A DNA stretch of 64,000 nt from Chrysoperla carnea (lineage: Eukaryota > Arthropoda > Insecta > Neuroptera > Chrysopidae): assembly GCF_905475395.1 (NCBI RefSeq), contig NC_058337.1, forward strand, positions 116,554,368-116,618,367. The letters run 5' to 3'. A model generated the notes under the pieces. That model was not told the origin of the DNA and ran no database searches. It saw nothing but the letters and a program-made list of their open reading frames with translations. A program made the translations under genes and the position numbers. Of this stretch, positions 35,954-49,370 are shown one piece after another; position 1 is the stretch's first letter; each line of letters begins with the position of its first letter.

Positions 35954-37588
35954 TATGGATTAAAAGTTCGAGCAGCGAAACTTTGGGGTTTTTCTTTTCA
36001 CATCAAAATAAGTATTTTTTGAAATTTTTTACTTTCCCGGAGTGGTGCAACATGTTTAAAAAACAAAATGGCGTCAAAAATGGAATTTTTTTCAAAAATT
36101 TTATCATTTTTATTTTATATTCGCAAAAGGGGACATCGGTGGATATCCAAATTTGGTAGGTTTGTAGTCAATGTTAAGAACTACTCCTCATATTTTTGGG
36201 GTGGTTTCGTCCCTTCCCCTCCCAGTTATATATATATATGTATACATACATATGGTAAAACAGTTCATTTGACTGTAACTTGAAAAATATTTGATTGATT
36301 TTAATGAAACTAATATCAATAGTAGGTTTCATTACTTACAACTTCCGGTTAAAATTTTAGCGAAATCCGTGACATAGTTCGGCCAAAATTTCCAATTTAG
36401 TAAATTGTTTAGAATGGCTGCCATTTTATGCCATTTTGTCCTACGAGGTTAAATTTTTTTTTAAATTGTAGCATTTATTATTATCTTTCGATTTTATAAT
36501 AAGTGGCTTACCCGTAAAATGACTCCTTGATCCATATTTTTGCGAAAAACGGAAAATTTAACACTTTCTGGAAATAATTGTTTGGTGGGTGTATGGACTG
36601 GCTTTGGGGGGGGGGTGTTTTTTGCTTTGGCTTCAGAAAACTATTTTTAAAAGAGGTCTATATGGTTTAAAGCAAAATTTTTAAGTTTTAATCCCCGCGC
36701 TGTTAGGGGGAAGGGGTGTATGGAATAAATGTATCTTAAAAGATTTTAAAAAGAGGTCAAAATAGTTTAAAATGCTAAAGTAACCCAAAACTTTAGATGT
36801 TTTTATTAATATAGCCCTTTTTACAACATCCACCCCTCCCCGTCCCGCTTTCATATTTTTGCAAATTCAAAATTTTTATGACGTATAAAGGGGTTTTTGG
36901 GGTCGCTGATCTCGAAGCAAAAAACACCCCCCCCCCAAACCCAGTCCATACACCCACCAAACAATTATTTCCAGAAAGTGTTAAATTTTCCGTTTTTCGC
37001 AAAAATATGGATCAAGGAGTCATTTTACGGGTAAGCCACTTATTATAAAATCGAAAGATAATAATAAATGCTACAATTTAAAAAAAAATTTAACCTCGTA
37101 GGACAAAATGGCATAAAATGGCAGCCATTCTAAACAATTTACTAAATTGGAAATTTTGGCCGAACTATGTAACGGATTTCGCTAAAATTTTAACCGGAAG
37201 TTGTAAGTAATGAAACCTACTATTGATATTAGTTTCATTAAAATCAATCAAATATTTTTCAAGTTACAGTCAAATGAACTGTTTTACCATATGTATGTAT
37301 ACATATATATATATAACTGGGAGGGGAAGGGACGAAACCACCCCAAAAATATGAGGAGTAGTTCTTAACATTGACTACAAACCTACCAAATTTGGATATC
37401 CACCGATGTCCCCTTTTGCGAATATAAAATAAAAATGATAAAATTTTTGAAAAAAATTCCATTTTTGACGCCATTTTGTTTTTTAAACATGTTGCACCAC
37501 TCCGGGAAAGTAAAAAATTTCAAAAAATACTTATTTTGATGTGAAAAGAAAAACCCCAAAGTTTCGCTGCTCGAACTTTTAATCCATA
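35954..37588. mobile_element. Giant palindrome, arms about 672 bp
   Basis: The left arm 35954-36625 and right arm 36917-37588 are near-identical inverted copies around a centre at 36771. Identical 71-codon frames appear mirrored at 36068-36283 (plus) and 37259-37474 (minus). The roughly 290-bp loop contains GGGGTTTTTGGGGTCGCTGA, shared with the units of 25378-27035, and a C10/G10 pair at the inner arm ends. No protein was recognised. No clear target-site duplication is visible at the outer ends (TTA before, CAC after). It is a foldback-type element or a recent inverted duplication. Confidence 0.9.
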
Positions 37589-37599
37589 CACAAGGCGTA

Positions 37600-40500
37600 A
37601 TTTCACTCTACTAAAAGTAGGCTAGGTTTCAAATTTATAATTTCCTTTCTTGTAGTGGTCTGTAAATATTTCGTTAGAATTTGTGAGACTTTAAAACCGA
37701 CTCTGATAACACAATACAACCATTTAAAACTGCTGGTTGTAGATTGTATTTACTAGTTTATTTTTATGGACTTTTTTATTCCTGTAGGTTTTATAGGTGT
37801 CACGCGTGACGTCATATAGGAATTATGTTATTACAAACATTAAAATGATTTTGTAAATACGTGAAATCGGTCGTTTATTCGTAATGGATTATGTCAAATA
37901 GTTAATCCATATTATTTATCCAAATATTACCACCTTTGTTTGAAACTATAAAAAATATTGAAACAAAATTAAGTTAATTTACAATTGCATTTTTCATTTG
38001 GATTTTTAACCGAGACGACAATATCGTACCGTATCTAGAGTTTCAAGAAATTTTAATCAAATATAATGTCAAGTTGACTTATTAAAACGGGAAAAGTTGT
38101 ACTTATATCAAAATCTGGATAGATACATTATACGAAAAGTGGAGGGATTAATTTTATGTGTTTGATTTCTTATGTTTGCAAGTTTTACGCAAGTCTTACT
38201 ATCTAGATTAAGTAAACACATCTTTGAAATAAAAATGACTAGATTATCGGTTCTCTTTAGTTTGATGAAATTAAATTTATATAACGTATTCAAGTTACGT
38301 ATTATTAAAACAAAATTAAGTTTAACATAAACAAGGTAAAAAAAAAAACTTTAACTGACCATAAATCATTTAAGATTTTATTTTTCTCAGTGAGAAAAAA
38401 AGCTCAGGCAACCTCCATACGGATTGTAAGCGTAATTTTGTTAGATAGAAATATTTTTATGATATACCTACGTTTTTACAAAAATATCAAAGGAGACTTA
38501 GGAGGTATAAGTTTTTTTTTCAGGGATATTCGTACTCAAGTGTTTCTTGTTCCTTAAAAGAGAAATATCCAGGTCTATCTTTCTTGGGCTTTGCTTTCCC
38601 GATCCAGCTTTTGTTATATTGATTATTTTACTATGAGACCTTTTCTCTTCGTACATCTAGGTAATTTTTGTGTTAGACTAACCCCTACTAACCCCTTCGC
38701 CATTTATTGAAGAGCCAACTTCTTATACCAAACAGCATAGGTATCTAGCATCGTATCACCATTACAGACGCCCGATGGCCTTTTTTTGACATAAAAATAT
38801 TGGTAGAATGTCAATACATTATTATGACTGTAAAACAATTGCCAAATACTTCCTATCACTTCCACTATATTTTGACATTCAAAGCCTTGGTATATTTTCT
38901 TTGAAAAGTTTTTTATCAAGTGTCATGGGTTTTTCAGATCCGTTCTTAGATAAGGATGATATTTTTTACGAAATATATATGATTTTTATTTATCTTATAA
39001 ATATGCTTACCCAAAGAGTACATATCCTTATTTTCATTTTCTGGCTTTGCTATGTAGTTCCAAAACACGATATCTAAGTTACATTTAATATCCTAGATAA
39101 TTGCCACGTGATTTTTCTTCCCTCATATAAAAATCACTAATTCTGGTACAAGCTACCGCTCTAATATTATGTTTGAACATAGAAGTAAAAATAAAACTTT
39201 TCGCTTCTTTTTTTTTTCGTATATCGCAGAAAAAATAATGTTTTTTCGTGTTTTGTCTGAGTACCTACGTTCTAGTTGTGTTGTGTTGTGTGTTGTGTTA
39301 TATTGTGATTGATCAATCGTTGGTGTAAAAACAGTAAAGTTTTTATATATTTTTATTCTTTGCTTGATAAGAAAATAACGCTATTGTGTACATACACAAC
39401 AATAATATATAATAAAATGGTTAAAGATGAGGAGGGTTAAACTGGGGGGATAGCTTTTTGACAGAGTGTGAAAGAAATTGTGATTTTGTAACAGAATCGG
39501 TTTGAAAAGGCTTGTTTGACATAGGAAAATGGAAAATGGGTAGGGGTTTTATTCTGGACGCTCCAGCAGAATCCTTCCAAAAACATTGTGCGTTAAATTA
39601 TTTCTGGTTGATATTGGTGCCCGTGCATGGAAAGCTAATTACAATCCAAAATCTAACAATAACCCTAGCGAGAAGTTTTATTAATTCCACTTTAATTATT
39701 TCGTCTCTGTATAAGTTTTGGTTATTTCTTGTAGAAAAGGGACTGGCTTGAATAACTTATGTCTCACTCTAAATTAAGAAGGCAGACATCAAAATAAATG
39801 TGTATTTCGGATTGGCATAAAGCTCATGGTAAATAAAAAATGAAAATAAATCTTCAGTAAATCTTCTACTTTCAAAGCAATCATCCAGGTAAGAATTTTT
39901 GTTTAGGAGATTAAAAAAATACATAGAGAAACAGAAAAAGCGTACCATTTTGAATGCCTAAAGTTCGGCAAAAAAAATTTCATTCAAAGAAGATTATAAT
40001 GAAATTTGAAAATTATAATGAAATTAACAAAAGTTTAGAATATCCAAAAAATGGTATAAAGCAATTTTAGAACTTTATGTCAAGAAATAAATTAATTCTC
40101 TGTTAGACGCTATAACATTATAAGCCACTGAATTAGAATCAAGAAAATTCAAAACGATTCCTCATCACTACACAGATGTATGGTGTCCAATTTAGCACAA
40201 CAGAAAAAGAAAGACATTTTTTTGATAAAAATGTTTAAATATATTTTAAATAAAAAAGTTATTTCACGCAATCACGAGTACACATGTATGCACACCTATG
40301 TATAGAGTGTTCTAGAATTAAAGCTCTTTAATTCATGTACTCGTCTCTTATACAGTACAGAGAAACAAAGTTTTACAAAGAGATCATTGATGTATATAAG
40401 TATCAGTTCGAAATGAGATCTTACATAATCTACAAGAATCTTTGACACAATATACCAATAGTTACTGCTTACTTAAAACAGTTCAACTTGCAAGAATTTT

Positions 40501-41240
40501 GTTTTGACACAAATTCATATATAAATGAAAGTATAATTCATCGAAATAATGTTTAAGTAATTTTTTTTAAATTAATTATTAATAAAAAAAAGGTATATTT
40601 AAAAAAAAAAAAGAAACGATAGTGACGTATGCACAACCGTTGAGGCTGTGAGTAAATCGGTTTTTCACAGCAATCGGAAATATGCGTCATAATATAATGA
40701 TATGCGTTATATACATATTATTTTATCATTTCTCCTTGCGATGGCGTTACGAAAGCGAAGTGTCGACGACACTGCCGAGAGTTTATAGTTTATATATTTA
40801 TAGTTTTTTGTTATAAAAAAGTCTATTCTATTTCTAAAACATCCTATATTTTAGTTATTTCAGTTATATATGCATACCATTCTTGATTACGTTTTGATAC
40901 GACCAGTATTACAGTCGTGACGCGTCTCAACGACAATTTTTTCCCCTCATTTTATATTATAAATATATATTTCTCCCAAAAAAAAGTATTTTAAATAAAT
41001 TTGCGATAATAATATAATCTAACGAATATTCAATTGTATTTTTTATGTCACGTAATAATTCTAACACATTCATTTTCTGGAGAAGATGGATTATTTCAGT
41101 CATGATTTATTTTTTTACAGGAAAGGGTATATTATAGGTATATTTTACAGGGTGGGGAAGATAAATGTGTAATTTTGAAAACACTGTCAAACAAACGCTG
41201 CTCACTCATCAATTTTTAATACTAAATGTTTATCATCTTC
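37600..41240. other. Non-coding stretch
   Basis: No gene recognised. It holds a TGTTGTGT simple repeat near 39275-39300 and A/T runs. Short frames at 38808-39077 and 39512-39751 have no supporting signals. Confidence 0.35.
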
Positions 41241-41244
41241 AAAT

Positions 41245-41695
41245 ATCATCGGGCCTAACAACTTGTTGTTTTTTATACCATGCATATATGAAATACGCAA
41301 GGACTAAGTCTAGTCCCAAGTTTGAAACGCTTAAAAATATTGTTGCTACGAACGAAATTTTGGTATAGGTGTTCATAAAATCACCTAATTAGTCCATTTT
41401 GGGTTGTCCGTCCGTCTTTCCGTCCGTCTGTGAACACGATAACTCAAAAACGAAAAAAGATATCAAGCTGAAATTTTTAAAGTGCACTCGAAAAAAGTGA
41501 GGTCGAGTCCGTAAATGAGCAACTTGGGTCAGTTGGGTCCTGGGTCCGTAGGACCCATCTTGTAAACCGCTAGAGATGATATAAAAACACAATATTATAA
41601 AAAAATAATCAACTTTTGTTTGAAACTTTTTTTCGTAAACATCACTGTTTACCCGTGAACCCTCGCAAATTAGGCGTAAATTGTATAGTTTGTAC
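41245..41695 (-). repeat. Dispersed repeat family R1, copy 2
   Basis: This is the reverse complement of the series seen at 987-1385: AGTCCCAAGTTTGAAACGCT, TTTTGGTATAGGTGTTCATA, AAATCACCTAATTAGTCC, a CCGTC-rich patch, GTAGGACCCATCTTGTAA, and CATCACTGTTTACCCGTGAA. It is the longest and best preserved of the copies. The minus-strand frame 41389-41697 lies inside it and is not supported as a gene. Confidence 0.75.
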
Positions 41696-42875
41696 AATAT
41701 GGGAATATTATTTATGTATGTGTGTAATGTGACAGAGTAATCAACACTGTTTATGCAGGGTATTTTAACAATTAACTCAGCTAATTGTTTTTTTCTACTT
41801 GTTTCTTGTGTGTTAAAAGAAGAAACTGTACCAGGATAATCAACAGTTGAAGCACGGAAAGAATTGAACTGACAATAAGGTCATTTGGAAGAATGTTTGG
41901 GGGAAAAGTTATTTTTTGAACTCAGTTATCAGTTACATTTAGTTAGTTTTGAATGCATTTTTAAGTTTAATTTTAAAATTTAAGTTATTAAAAATTCAAT
42001 TTATAATTCACTTGAAATACAATTTATGTAATTTTCTTAAAATTTTTTTATGTATTTCAAGATGGTTACCAAATTATTTGGAAGAATTAATGAATTTTTA
42101 GTTGACAACGTTTTCAAAAGCGCATACTTCTCTGCCCCATCGTGTATATACGAGTATGCTTTATAGCAAGATGTTAGGCTATGTTATTAGTTTCATATTT
42201 TTGAGTTATGTTGTTATAAATTTTCTCATTTCAATGCCTATTGAGAAAGAAAAAAGTTGTTGAAGATTTATATGATGGATATTTTTTTTTTGAATTGATT
42301 TTATTTTCGCAAATTTTTTTATGCAACATCAACTGTATTTTGTTTCTTGAATAATAGAGAATATTAGAATAAATGAATAACTTTTTTGAATGGAAATTTT
42401 TACCCTTTCCAATTTTACGCAAATTTGATTTATTAGCTATTAACCAAGCCGATTTTTTTAGATAAATTCAGATATTGTCTGAAATAAAAGCATGTCGTAT
42501 CCAATTTTAGACGTAATCTCAACTAGGAATAATTTAATCATTTAATGAACCCAACAATTTTTTTTTTTTTGGGGTCAAATTGCCTTATATAATGTCTAAT
42601 TCCGAAAAAAATGTTAATGTATTATATTGATTTTTACAAAGGGGAATTTTTCATAGGATATTTGAAATGCTCTTTAGGGAATTTGCAAGAAGTTCGTAAA
42701 ATTATAATGGGTTGGATAAATTTTATTTTCTAAATCATTGAACCCATTTGAGGCCCATTTGAGTATTTTCTGAAATATCGACTAATATTGTATACAGAGG
42801 ATGTTATCCCCGAATTATTTTTGTCAAAAGCTCAGAAAGTTGTTTTTTAATCCCAAATGAAGACGTTGAATTATT

Positions 42876-43181
42876 TATAGACCGTGGGACAGAAATTTTA
42901 CAAAGTGCTTTGTAAAATGAATAATACATTATGATACTTTGTGAGAGGCATCCTTTTGGCGAGTCTACCAAATTTCTCTCTCAAACGACTTTTATCGAAA
43001 GCGTCAATTTTTAAGCATAACGTCATATTTAAGCAATCGGTCTGAAAAACGCTGCAAAGAATTTGTCGAAAACAGTGACCACTTTTTGTTTGGTAGACTC
43101 GCCAAAAGGAAGCCGTTCACAAAGTTTCAAGTATGTATTAATTATTTTACGAAGCAAACTTTCTGTACCACGGTCTATTAT
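42876..43181. mobile_element. MITE family M4, copy 1
   Basis: About 305 bp with inverted ends of about 100 bp each: left TATAGACCGTGG and so on, with CCTTTTGGCGAGTCTACCAA; right TTGGTAGACTCGCCAAAAGG leading to CCACGGTCTATTAT. A related, larger copy is at 58700-59240. Confidence 0.8.
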
Positions 43182-44041
43182 CTCTCGAAATATAGTATTC
43201 AAAAATACGAATTTTCTTAAGAAATGTCTGCGTTAATGATTTCTCATAAACATGACGAATTTTCAAAGACAATCGCGACATTGTAAGCGAGTTAGACGAA
43301 CAAATTTTTAAAACGAAAAAAAAAAAAAAAAATCAATTTGAGATGAAAGCCTATCATTTAACAAGGATATAAAGTGAATGAACTTTCCAATACATTAGCT
43401 AATAATTTATGTTTTGCAAGAATTGAGGTCATCAATTTATCGATTTAATTTCAAATGGTAGTTAGTTATATATCGTAAGCTGATCGTAGTCCTAAAGTAT
43501 TTATTTATGATAGATAATAATTTGTGAACGACATACCATATACGACCAATAAATACACAATTATGCAATCATAATGTTCATATAATAAATACGACTCTAA
43601 TAAAAATTCTTCTTGATCGTAAAAATTCAAGAGAAATGTATATTTGTATATATGGTGGCCATAAAACTACTAAATAGTAATAAAAAAAAGCTATATTTAA
43701 GAAAAAAGACATTTTCTTTTTTCAATGGTTTGTTACCTCTGTATGTAAAAAAGTAATTTCCACTTTCACTGAAACTAAACAATATAAACAACTCAAAATT
43801 TTGCCATTTGGATCTATTGCTCGAAATTGCTGAAATAATATCTCACATCTTAACATTTTGTTTTCCCAAACTTTTCTTTGTTAAAAACTGTCGAAAAATT
43901 GATGTTTTAAATTGCATGAATGACTTCTAGAAGGTTTGAAAAAATTTTAATAGAAGTAAGACCACATATACAAAATCATAAATCCTGCTAAGAATATACC
44001 ACGATTGGTTCGGAGTTTTATTCCTAATAGCTGTGTACTAA

Positions 44042-44546
44042 TACAGTAAAAGATGTTACAATTAAAGGAAAATGAAAGAAACCGGTCGCATTTTTCTTAA
44101 ACCTCATGCGATGTGTCTCATAGGTGTCAAATATCACTAGTAAGGCATGAGTTAGTGGTGCAAATATTTCTATTTGTTAATAATCAATAAATTATTAATT
44201 CAAGGAAACGATCAATGTTAAAGTTGACTTACAAAATTTATAGGCAACTTGAATTACGCATATGTTATACACGTATAATAGTTATCGATTATTTGACAAA
44301 AACTTAACGTTTACGCCATACAAGTTGCCTATTTACTAATTTTATAAGTGAATTTTAATATTTATCGTTTTTCATTGAATTAAAAATTTATTGTTTATTT
44401 ATATATAGAAACTTTTGCACGACAAACTACTGCCTTACTAATGATATTTGACACCTAAGAAACACATTCCTTTGGTTTTAACAAAATGTGAGCGGTTTCT
44501 TTCACTTGCCTTTGTTAGCCGATTTTTGTAACATCTATAACTGTAA
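44042..44546. mobile_element. MITE family M1, copy 2
   Basis: The ends ACAGTAAAAGATGTTACAA and the complement TTTTTGTAACATCTATAACTGT bound a 505-bp unit whose left half matches 5660-6060. The interior contains extra inverted sequence around TAGGCAACTTGAATTACGC and TACAAGTTGCCTATTTACTA. Confidence 0.75.
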
Positions 44547-45339
44547 GGTTCTTTTTTTAACATCTATAATTTTAAATATGAAAAAGACAATTTTGTTTTG
44601 GGATTCGTTCCAAAGTGAGTATATGAGTATAATATTGATGATTCTTTCCATTTTGTCAAGCACCTAAATATATAGAGGTCATATTTGAATTTCACACCAA
44701 AAATTTTCTATTTATTTATTTTCATGTGAGCGCTGTTGCACAAAGCAACCCCAAAGCGACGCGTACACACAACGTAAACTATAAATTGTGAATGTGTTTT
44801 GTTTCGATTAATAGGTCACAAAAAATTTTTGTGTATGTATACAAAAAGTATTTATGTTTTTGTACCTACGGAATTGGAACCTTCTGTCACCCTTAAAAAT
44901 AAACAACATTTATAGGAGTTTAATTTAAATTTTTAAAACAAATAAATTTTATAGCTTTAAAAAACATTTTTATCTCTGTATTTTATGCTATCGTGCGTAC
45001 GTTCAATGTTTATAAATGTATGAAAATAAAAAACATGTGTAATGCTTGGTATTTGAGCATGAAATGATTATGTAAACTTGTTTTTTTTTTTAGTTATTTA
45101 AAAAAAAATAATTGAAATTTGCAACATCAAACTTGTATTAAGATTCTAAAATAACAAAAAAATTTTTATACTTTTACCCGACTGTCAAGGAGTGCTTGTG
45201 TTTTTCGAGCATATCTTGTATATATGTATGTATGTACTTACATTTGTTTGTAAACTGTATTACCTCGTACCTTTCAAACGGGTTGATGGATTTCGACAGT
45301 GAAGGTATCGTTATATTCGTCTTGAAAACCTAAGTGTCC

Positions 45340-45545
45340 TTATATAATTTTGAAAAAAAAGACAAAATGGAAAATTTTTGGCGCGAAATATTAATACGTT
45401 AATAACTACTTTATGAGGCGGGGCCCATTAAAATTTAGTCCGCCATTAGTTCGAAATAATGGGCCCCGACTATTAAAAAGTCGCTATTTAACTATTGAAC
45501 TTGTCTCTTTCATTTCCGATTTTACTTAATGCAGTCGGGTTTTAG
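45340..45545. mobile_element. MITE family M3, copy 2
   Basis: It shares AAAATGGAAAATTTTTGG, TTAATACGTTAATAA, GGGGCCCATTA and TGCAGTCGGGTTTTAG with 27460-27840. Internal GGGGCCCATT and AATGGGCCCC form a short inverted pair. Confidence 0.65.
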
Positions 45546-47099
45546 ATAAAATTTATTTTATTATTTTTGCATCCTCCTGATGTTTCCTTCAAATTAAAGT
45601 TGAATTTAAAGTGATTTTCAGTTAATATCTACCAATCTAACAAGAATAAAAATCCGTGAAAAAACGATACAAGTTTGACTCTTTAAAAGATTAACAGTCA
45701 ACTCAAGGTTAGAAGAATCTCCCCAGGTAAAAAGAATCATGAAATTTTCGCTTTATTAAACAGAATCCGAAATAATGATCGATTTTTTGTCTTTTACATT
45801 ATTTTAAACAATTCACTGCAAATGACATTTTTCAATTAATTCAACTTGACATTTTTCAATTAGCTCTTAACTGACATTTTTGTAATTAACATATGCTTAC
45901 GTAGCTGGGAATAACACATCTGTATCTTTTAATATTTAATCGTTGGTGAGTCTGTTTGTATATGTTACATCTGATCGTTGTGGCCAATTGAAGATTTATT
46001 TACACAACTTGTTTTCATTGAGACAAGGGATGTTAACTCCAAAGGCGTTACCCTTAACCTCATGTGGAGTAATGTTGCGATCGAAGTGAAATCTAAGAGT
46101 TCAATTTAAGCGAAACCTTTGAGGTTTTACCCTTTACGTCTCTTTGTGGGTATGAACACCGGGGATGTAAATACTATATAGAATTGGAGGTATAAATACA
46201 ACATTCTTGATAAGACTCGAGTTCTAAGACATAACGATTTACAAGTGTAATTGGAAATGTATTTACCATATTACGCGCAAAGAAATATCTATTGGTTGGC
46301 GAATCATGAGTACATTCTAAAGGTCTAGAGATCTGGGAGGAATTTAGTGAGGTGATATTTGTCTAAGACTCAAGACTGAAGTCAGACAGAAAGCTTTTCC
46401 GTCCCTTCATACTCTTCACTTAAAGAAAGGCGTGTCATGGGTACTGGATGGCTACGATGAATTCTCTGTGGTTATATCTTTTATAATTTTCCAGCTAAGC
46501 AGGCGGAGAATGGCTAGTATTAATGTAATACTTGAATTAATCAAGCCACTGTGTACTTTTTACTCCTATACCTTAATTGTAATAGCATAATCATATACAT
46601 AAAACTTCAATAACATTATTTGTGTGTTATATAAATGTTTTATATAATTTCTCTGATTGGTTGACAAGTCGTAAAATATTTACAATTCTAAAATAATAAT
46701 ATAATAATCCATTAAAATAATGGTAGAAAAAAAGCTGGCAGGGGGTCTTTACGTTCATGTTTACGTATTTTGCATGCGTATATGACTACAATTACCAAGT
46801 TGTACAAATAAGTATACCCGAAAAAAAATAGTACCTACCTACGAGAAAAAATGTCACCTGTTCAATGTGCGTTTCTATTTTTGTTTTAATACTAACAAGA
46901 TACAGTCAAGATACAAAAAATTGATCGAAAGGTAAACCATTTCTTACTTGAGTGGATTATTAATGGCAACTGTATTCAGACAAAGATAACTTATTTTTAA
47001 CTCAATTTTTAAAATATCATTTCTTCTATTGGTCATTATATTTTGGCGTATCTCCCTTCTATTTCTTCTAAATTTTGGTAATTTTGATCCAATAAGTAT
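45546..47099. other. Non-coding stretch
   Basis: No gene recognised. A tandem TGACATTTTTCAATTA motif recurs two to three times around 45822-45880. Confidence 0.35.
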
Positions 47100-47480
47100 A
47101 AAAATCAGGTTAATTTAATGATTGAATGCAGAGTTTCTGAGATATCGCAATATTTGGATCGATTTTAGTCCGTATCTTAAAAACTATTCGACCAGTCATC
47201 AAATGCACCCGATTTTTGTACTTTTTGGGTCAAAATTACCTTATATACTGAGTTTTATCGAAATTGGAGATAATAAAATTTCTCGATTTTTTGCAATTTT
47301 TCTAAGGGGTACCCTTTTGAAAAAATCGAGAAGAACGAAAAAAAATTTTTGTTTTGGAATTTGGTGAAACTCGGTGGATGGGGTAATTTTGGTCCAAAAA
47401 ATATAAAAATCAGGTTAATTTAATGATTGGATGCAGAGTTTCTGAAATATCGCAATATTTGGATCAATTTTTATCCTTAT
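47100..47480. repeat. Dispersed repeat R3, second locus
   Basis: Units start GAGATATCGCAATATTTGG at 47139 and again in slightly changed form at 47444, each preceded by AAAATCAGGTTAATTTAATG. This is the same family as 33235-33795. Confidence 0.8.
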
Positions 47481-47489
47481 CTCAAAATT

Positions 47490-47775
47490 TATTAGACCAA
47501 ACTACGCACCAACAGACCCAAGACCGAACCTCGATCTCACTTCTTACGTCCTTAGCACGCTATAAAAATTTCACCTTGATATCTCTTTTCGTTTTTGAGT
47601 AATCGTGATGGCAGACGGACAGACGACAGACAGAAAACCGGGAATAGCCTCATTAGGTGATTTTATGAACACCTATACCAAAATTTTGTTCCTAGTACCA
47701 ATATTTTAAGCGTTACAAACTTGGGACTAAACTTAGTATACCTTGGTATATTTCATATACATGGTATAAAAACTT
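47490..47775 (+). repeat. Dispersed repeat family R1, copy 3
   Basis: TCCTTAGCACGCTATAAAAA, ATCTCTTTTCGTTTTTGAG, a CAGACGGACAGACGACAGAC tract, GGTGATTTTATGAACACCTA, then GCGTTACAAACTTGGGACTA and CATATACATGGTATAAA. It directly follows repeat R3. Confidence 0.75.
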
Positions 47776-48319
47776 AAGGACTAAACTATAAAAACAAATT
47801 ATTTAACAACGTTTCATTTTACAAACACATTAGTGAATTTAAAACATTATGTGTTAAAGACGCATGTTATGCCCGTTATACTTTTACACTTTTTTCAAAG
47901 TTTACACCGTGTGTGTACATGTTTATGTTTATGTTTTGTGTATATAAAATAGTATTTGTATAGTATAGGTATAATGTTGAAAATTATGTTTTACGCTCAC
48001 ATAATATTATATTCACGTATTTAATAAAAAATATGGCGTGTTATGTTATAATGTTTGTGTACATAAAAAAAAAATAAACAAAACAAAATGTACTTATGCG
48101 TCACTGTTTTTTAGTATACAGGTCAATTCAAAATTATATGAGCCATCGCTTGAAATAAGAAAAAAGGGTTTCCACACATACACAAAATGTAATAATATCT
48201 TATATATGTTTTTATTAATCGAAAATTAAGTATACCCATGGCTGCCTCTGGACTTTTTGCTGCAGTTTATTTATTTCAAGTAATTTTCTATTACTTTTAA
48301 CAAGTATCAGAATTTGTTT

Positions 48320-48500
48320 TCGACTATAATTTGGCGCATGTTTGGCGGTCATTATGGCTTACAGTTTCCCCAATGATTACTGTTTCATCGAACTATTGCA
48401 CTATGAGGCGAATTCTTCGCTCTCTAAGACGATTAAACTGGCCATAATCTTCCATCGTAGAAGTCTATACATAGTTCCTACAGAATTTTTATTTCTGTAG
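48320..48500 (+). pseudogene. Decayed protein-coding relic, homologous to 2464-2775
   Basis: One frame reads IIWRMFGGHYGLQFP to a stop. The next frame continues NDYCFIELLH, then ANSSLSKTIKLAIIF, and runs on to TAG near 48499. The DNA match with 2.7 kb includes GGCCATAATCTTCC. No start, promoter or splice sites are evident. Confidence 0.45.
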
Positions 48501-48519
48501 AACAAATAAACATATTTTT

Positions 48520-49280
48520 GTGGATGTCCTTAAGTTGACTATTAAAACCGAGCAAGGCAGATGTTAGTCTACCGTTTTAAAGTTATGTATCCGGCATATA
48601 TTTGAGTGTGAGATCGAAGTCTCTAATATCAGAAAACCGATTATCTTCCTAAAATGCTTAATATTTTCCATAATCAAAATTTAACCGTAAATGGCATAAA
48701 AATGGTGGTTATTTCAACTTAGAAGGATGGTTAATAATGATAAAGTTGGAATCAATGGTGTTAAAGCTGTTTGTGCAAAGCGTTTAAGAGTCATCTTTAT
48801 CTTATATTGAGTGTTTCATGGCTGAGACAGTATATTGTTAGATTAAACGGGTTATAAAATTTTGATAAGGGTTGAAAAAATATATAATCATGAATTCATT
48901 GCCCATTTTTTAAGTAGTGGTAGACTAACTTTCGTTCAACTGTCCCAATCATAATAAGTTCTTTAGTTTTAAATTAAACATTATAATAAAAAATTGATTT
49001 TACGGGATAAGTTCATATTTCTCAATAAAGTCCTTCATATTGGACCACTTGTAAAAGCTTGAGACTCTCTATCAACTTGTAAATTCGACCTGCAACTACT
49101 TTATGTATGGCATTGTATTACAATCGCAATTGTAATTGTGTAACTAAAAAGGTAATGGGTTTTTTTTTTGGACTTTTCAAATTAAAAAAAAGGAATATCG
49201 TGTTATCTTTATTGTCACACATAAAGGCTTAGTATATATAATTATATTATATATTTATTCTTATTTTAGATATACCTTCT
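48520..49280. other. Non-coding stretch
   Basis: No gene recognised. Confidence 0.35.
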
Positions 49281-49370
49281 AAATGGTGGAAACGCAGTGA
49301 AATTATGGAGCATATATATTCCCACTATATAAGTATATCCTAATGCATTTATTTGCGCTCCCACCATATT
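49281..49370. mobile_element. Short MITE family M2, copy 2
   Basis: The ends AAATGGTGGAAACGCAGTGA and the complement TTTGCGCTCCCACCATATT bound about 90 bp. This is the same termini as 6501-6580 with a different interior. Confidence 0.65.

Noticed and set aside
36068..36283. Identical 71-codon frames in the two palindrome arms
   Set aside because: The identity is explained by the inverted duplication, and the peptide has no recognisable feature.
41389..41697. 102-codon minus-strand frame
   Set aside because: It lies entirely inside dispersed repeat R1 and is not open in the other copies.
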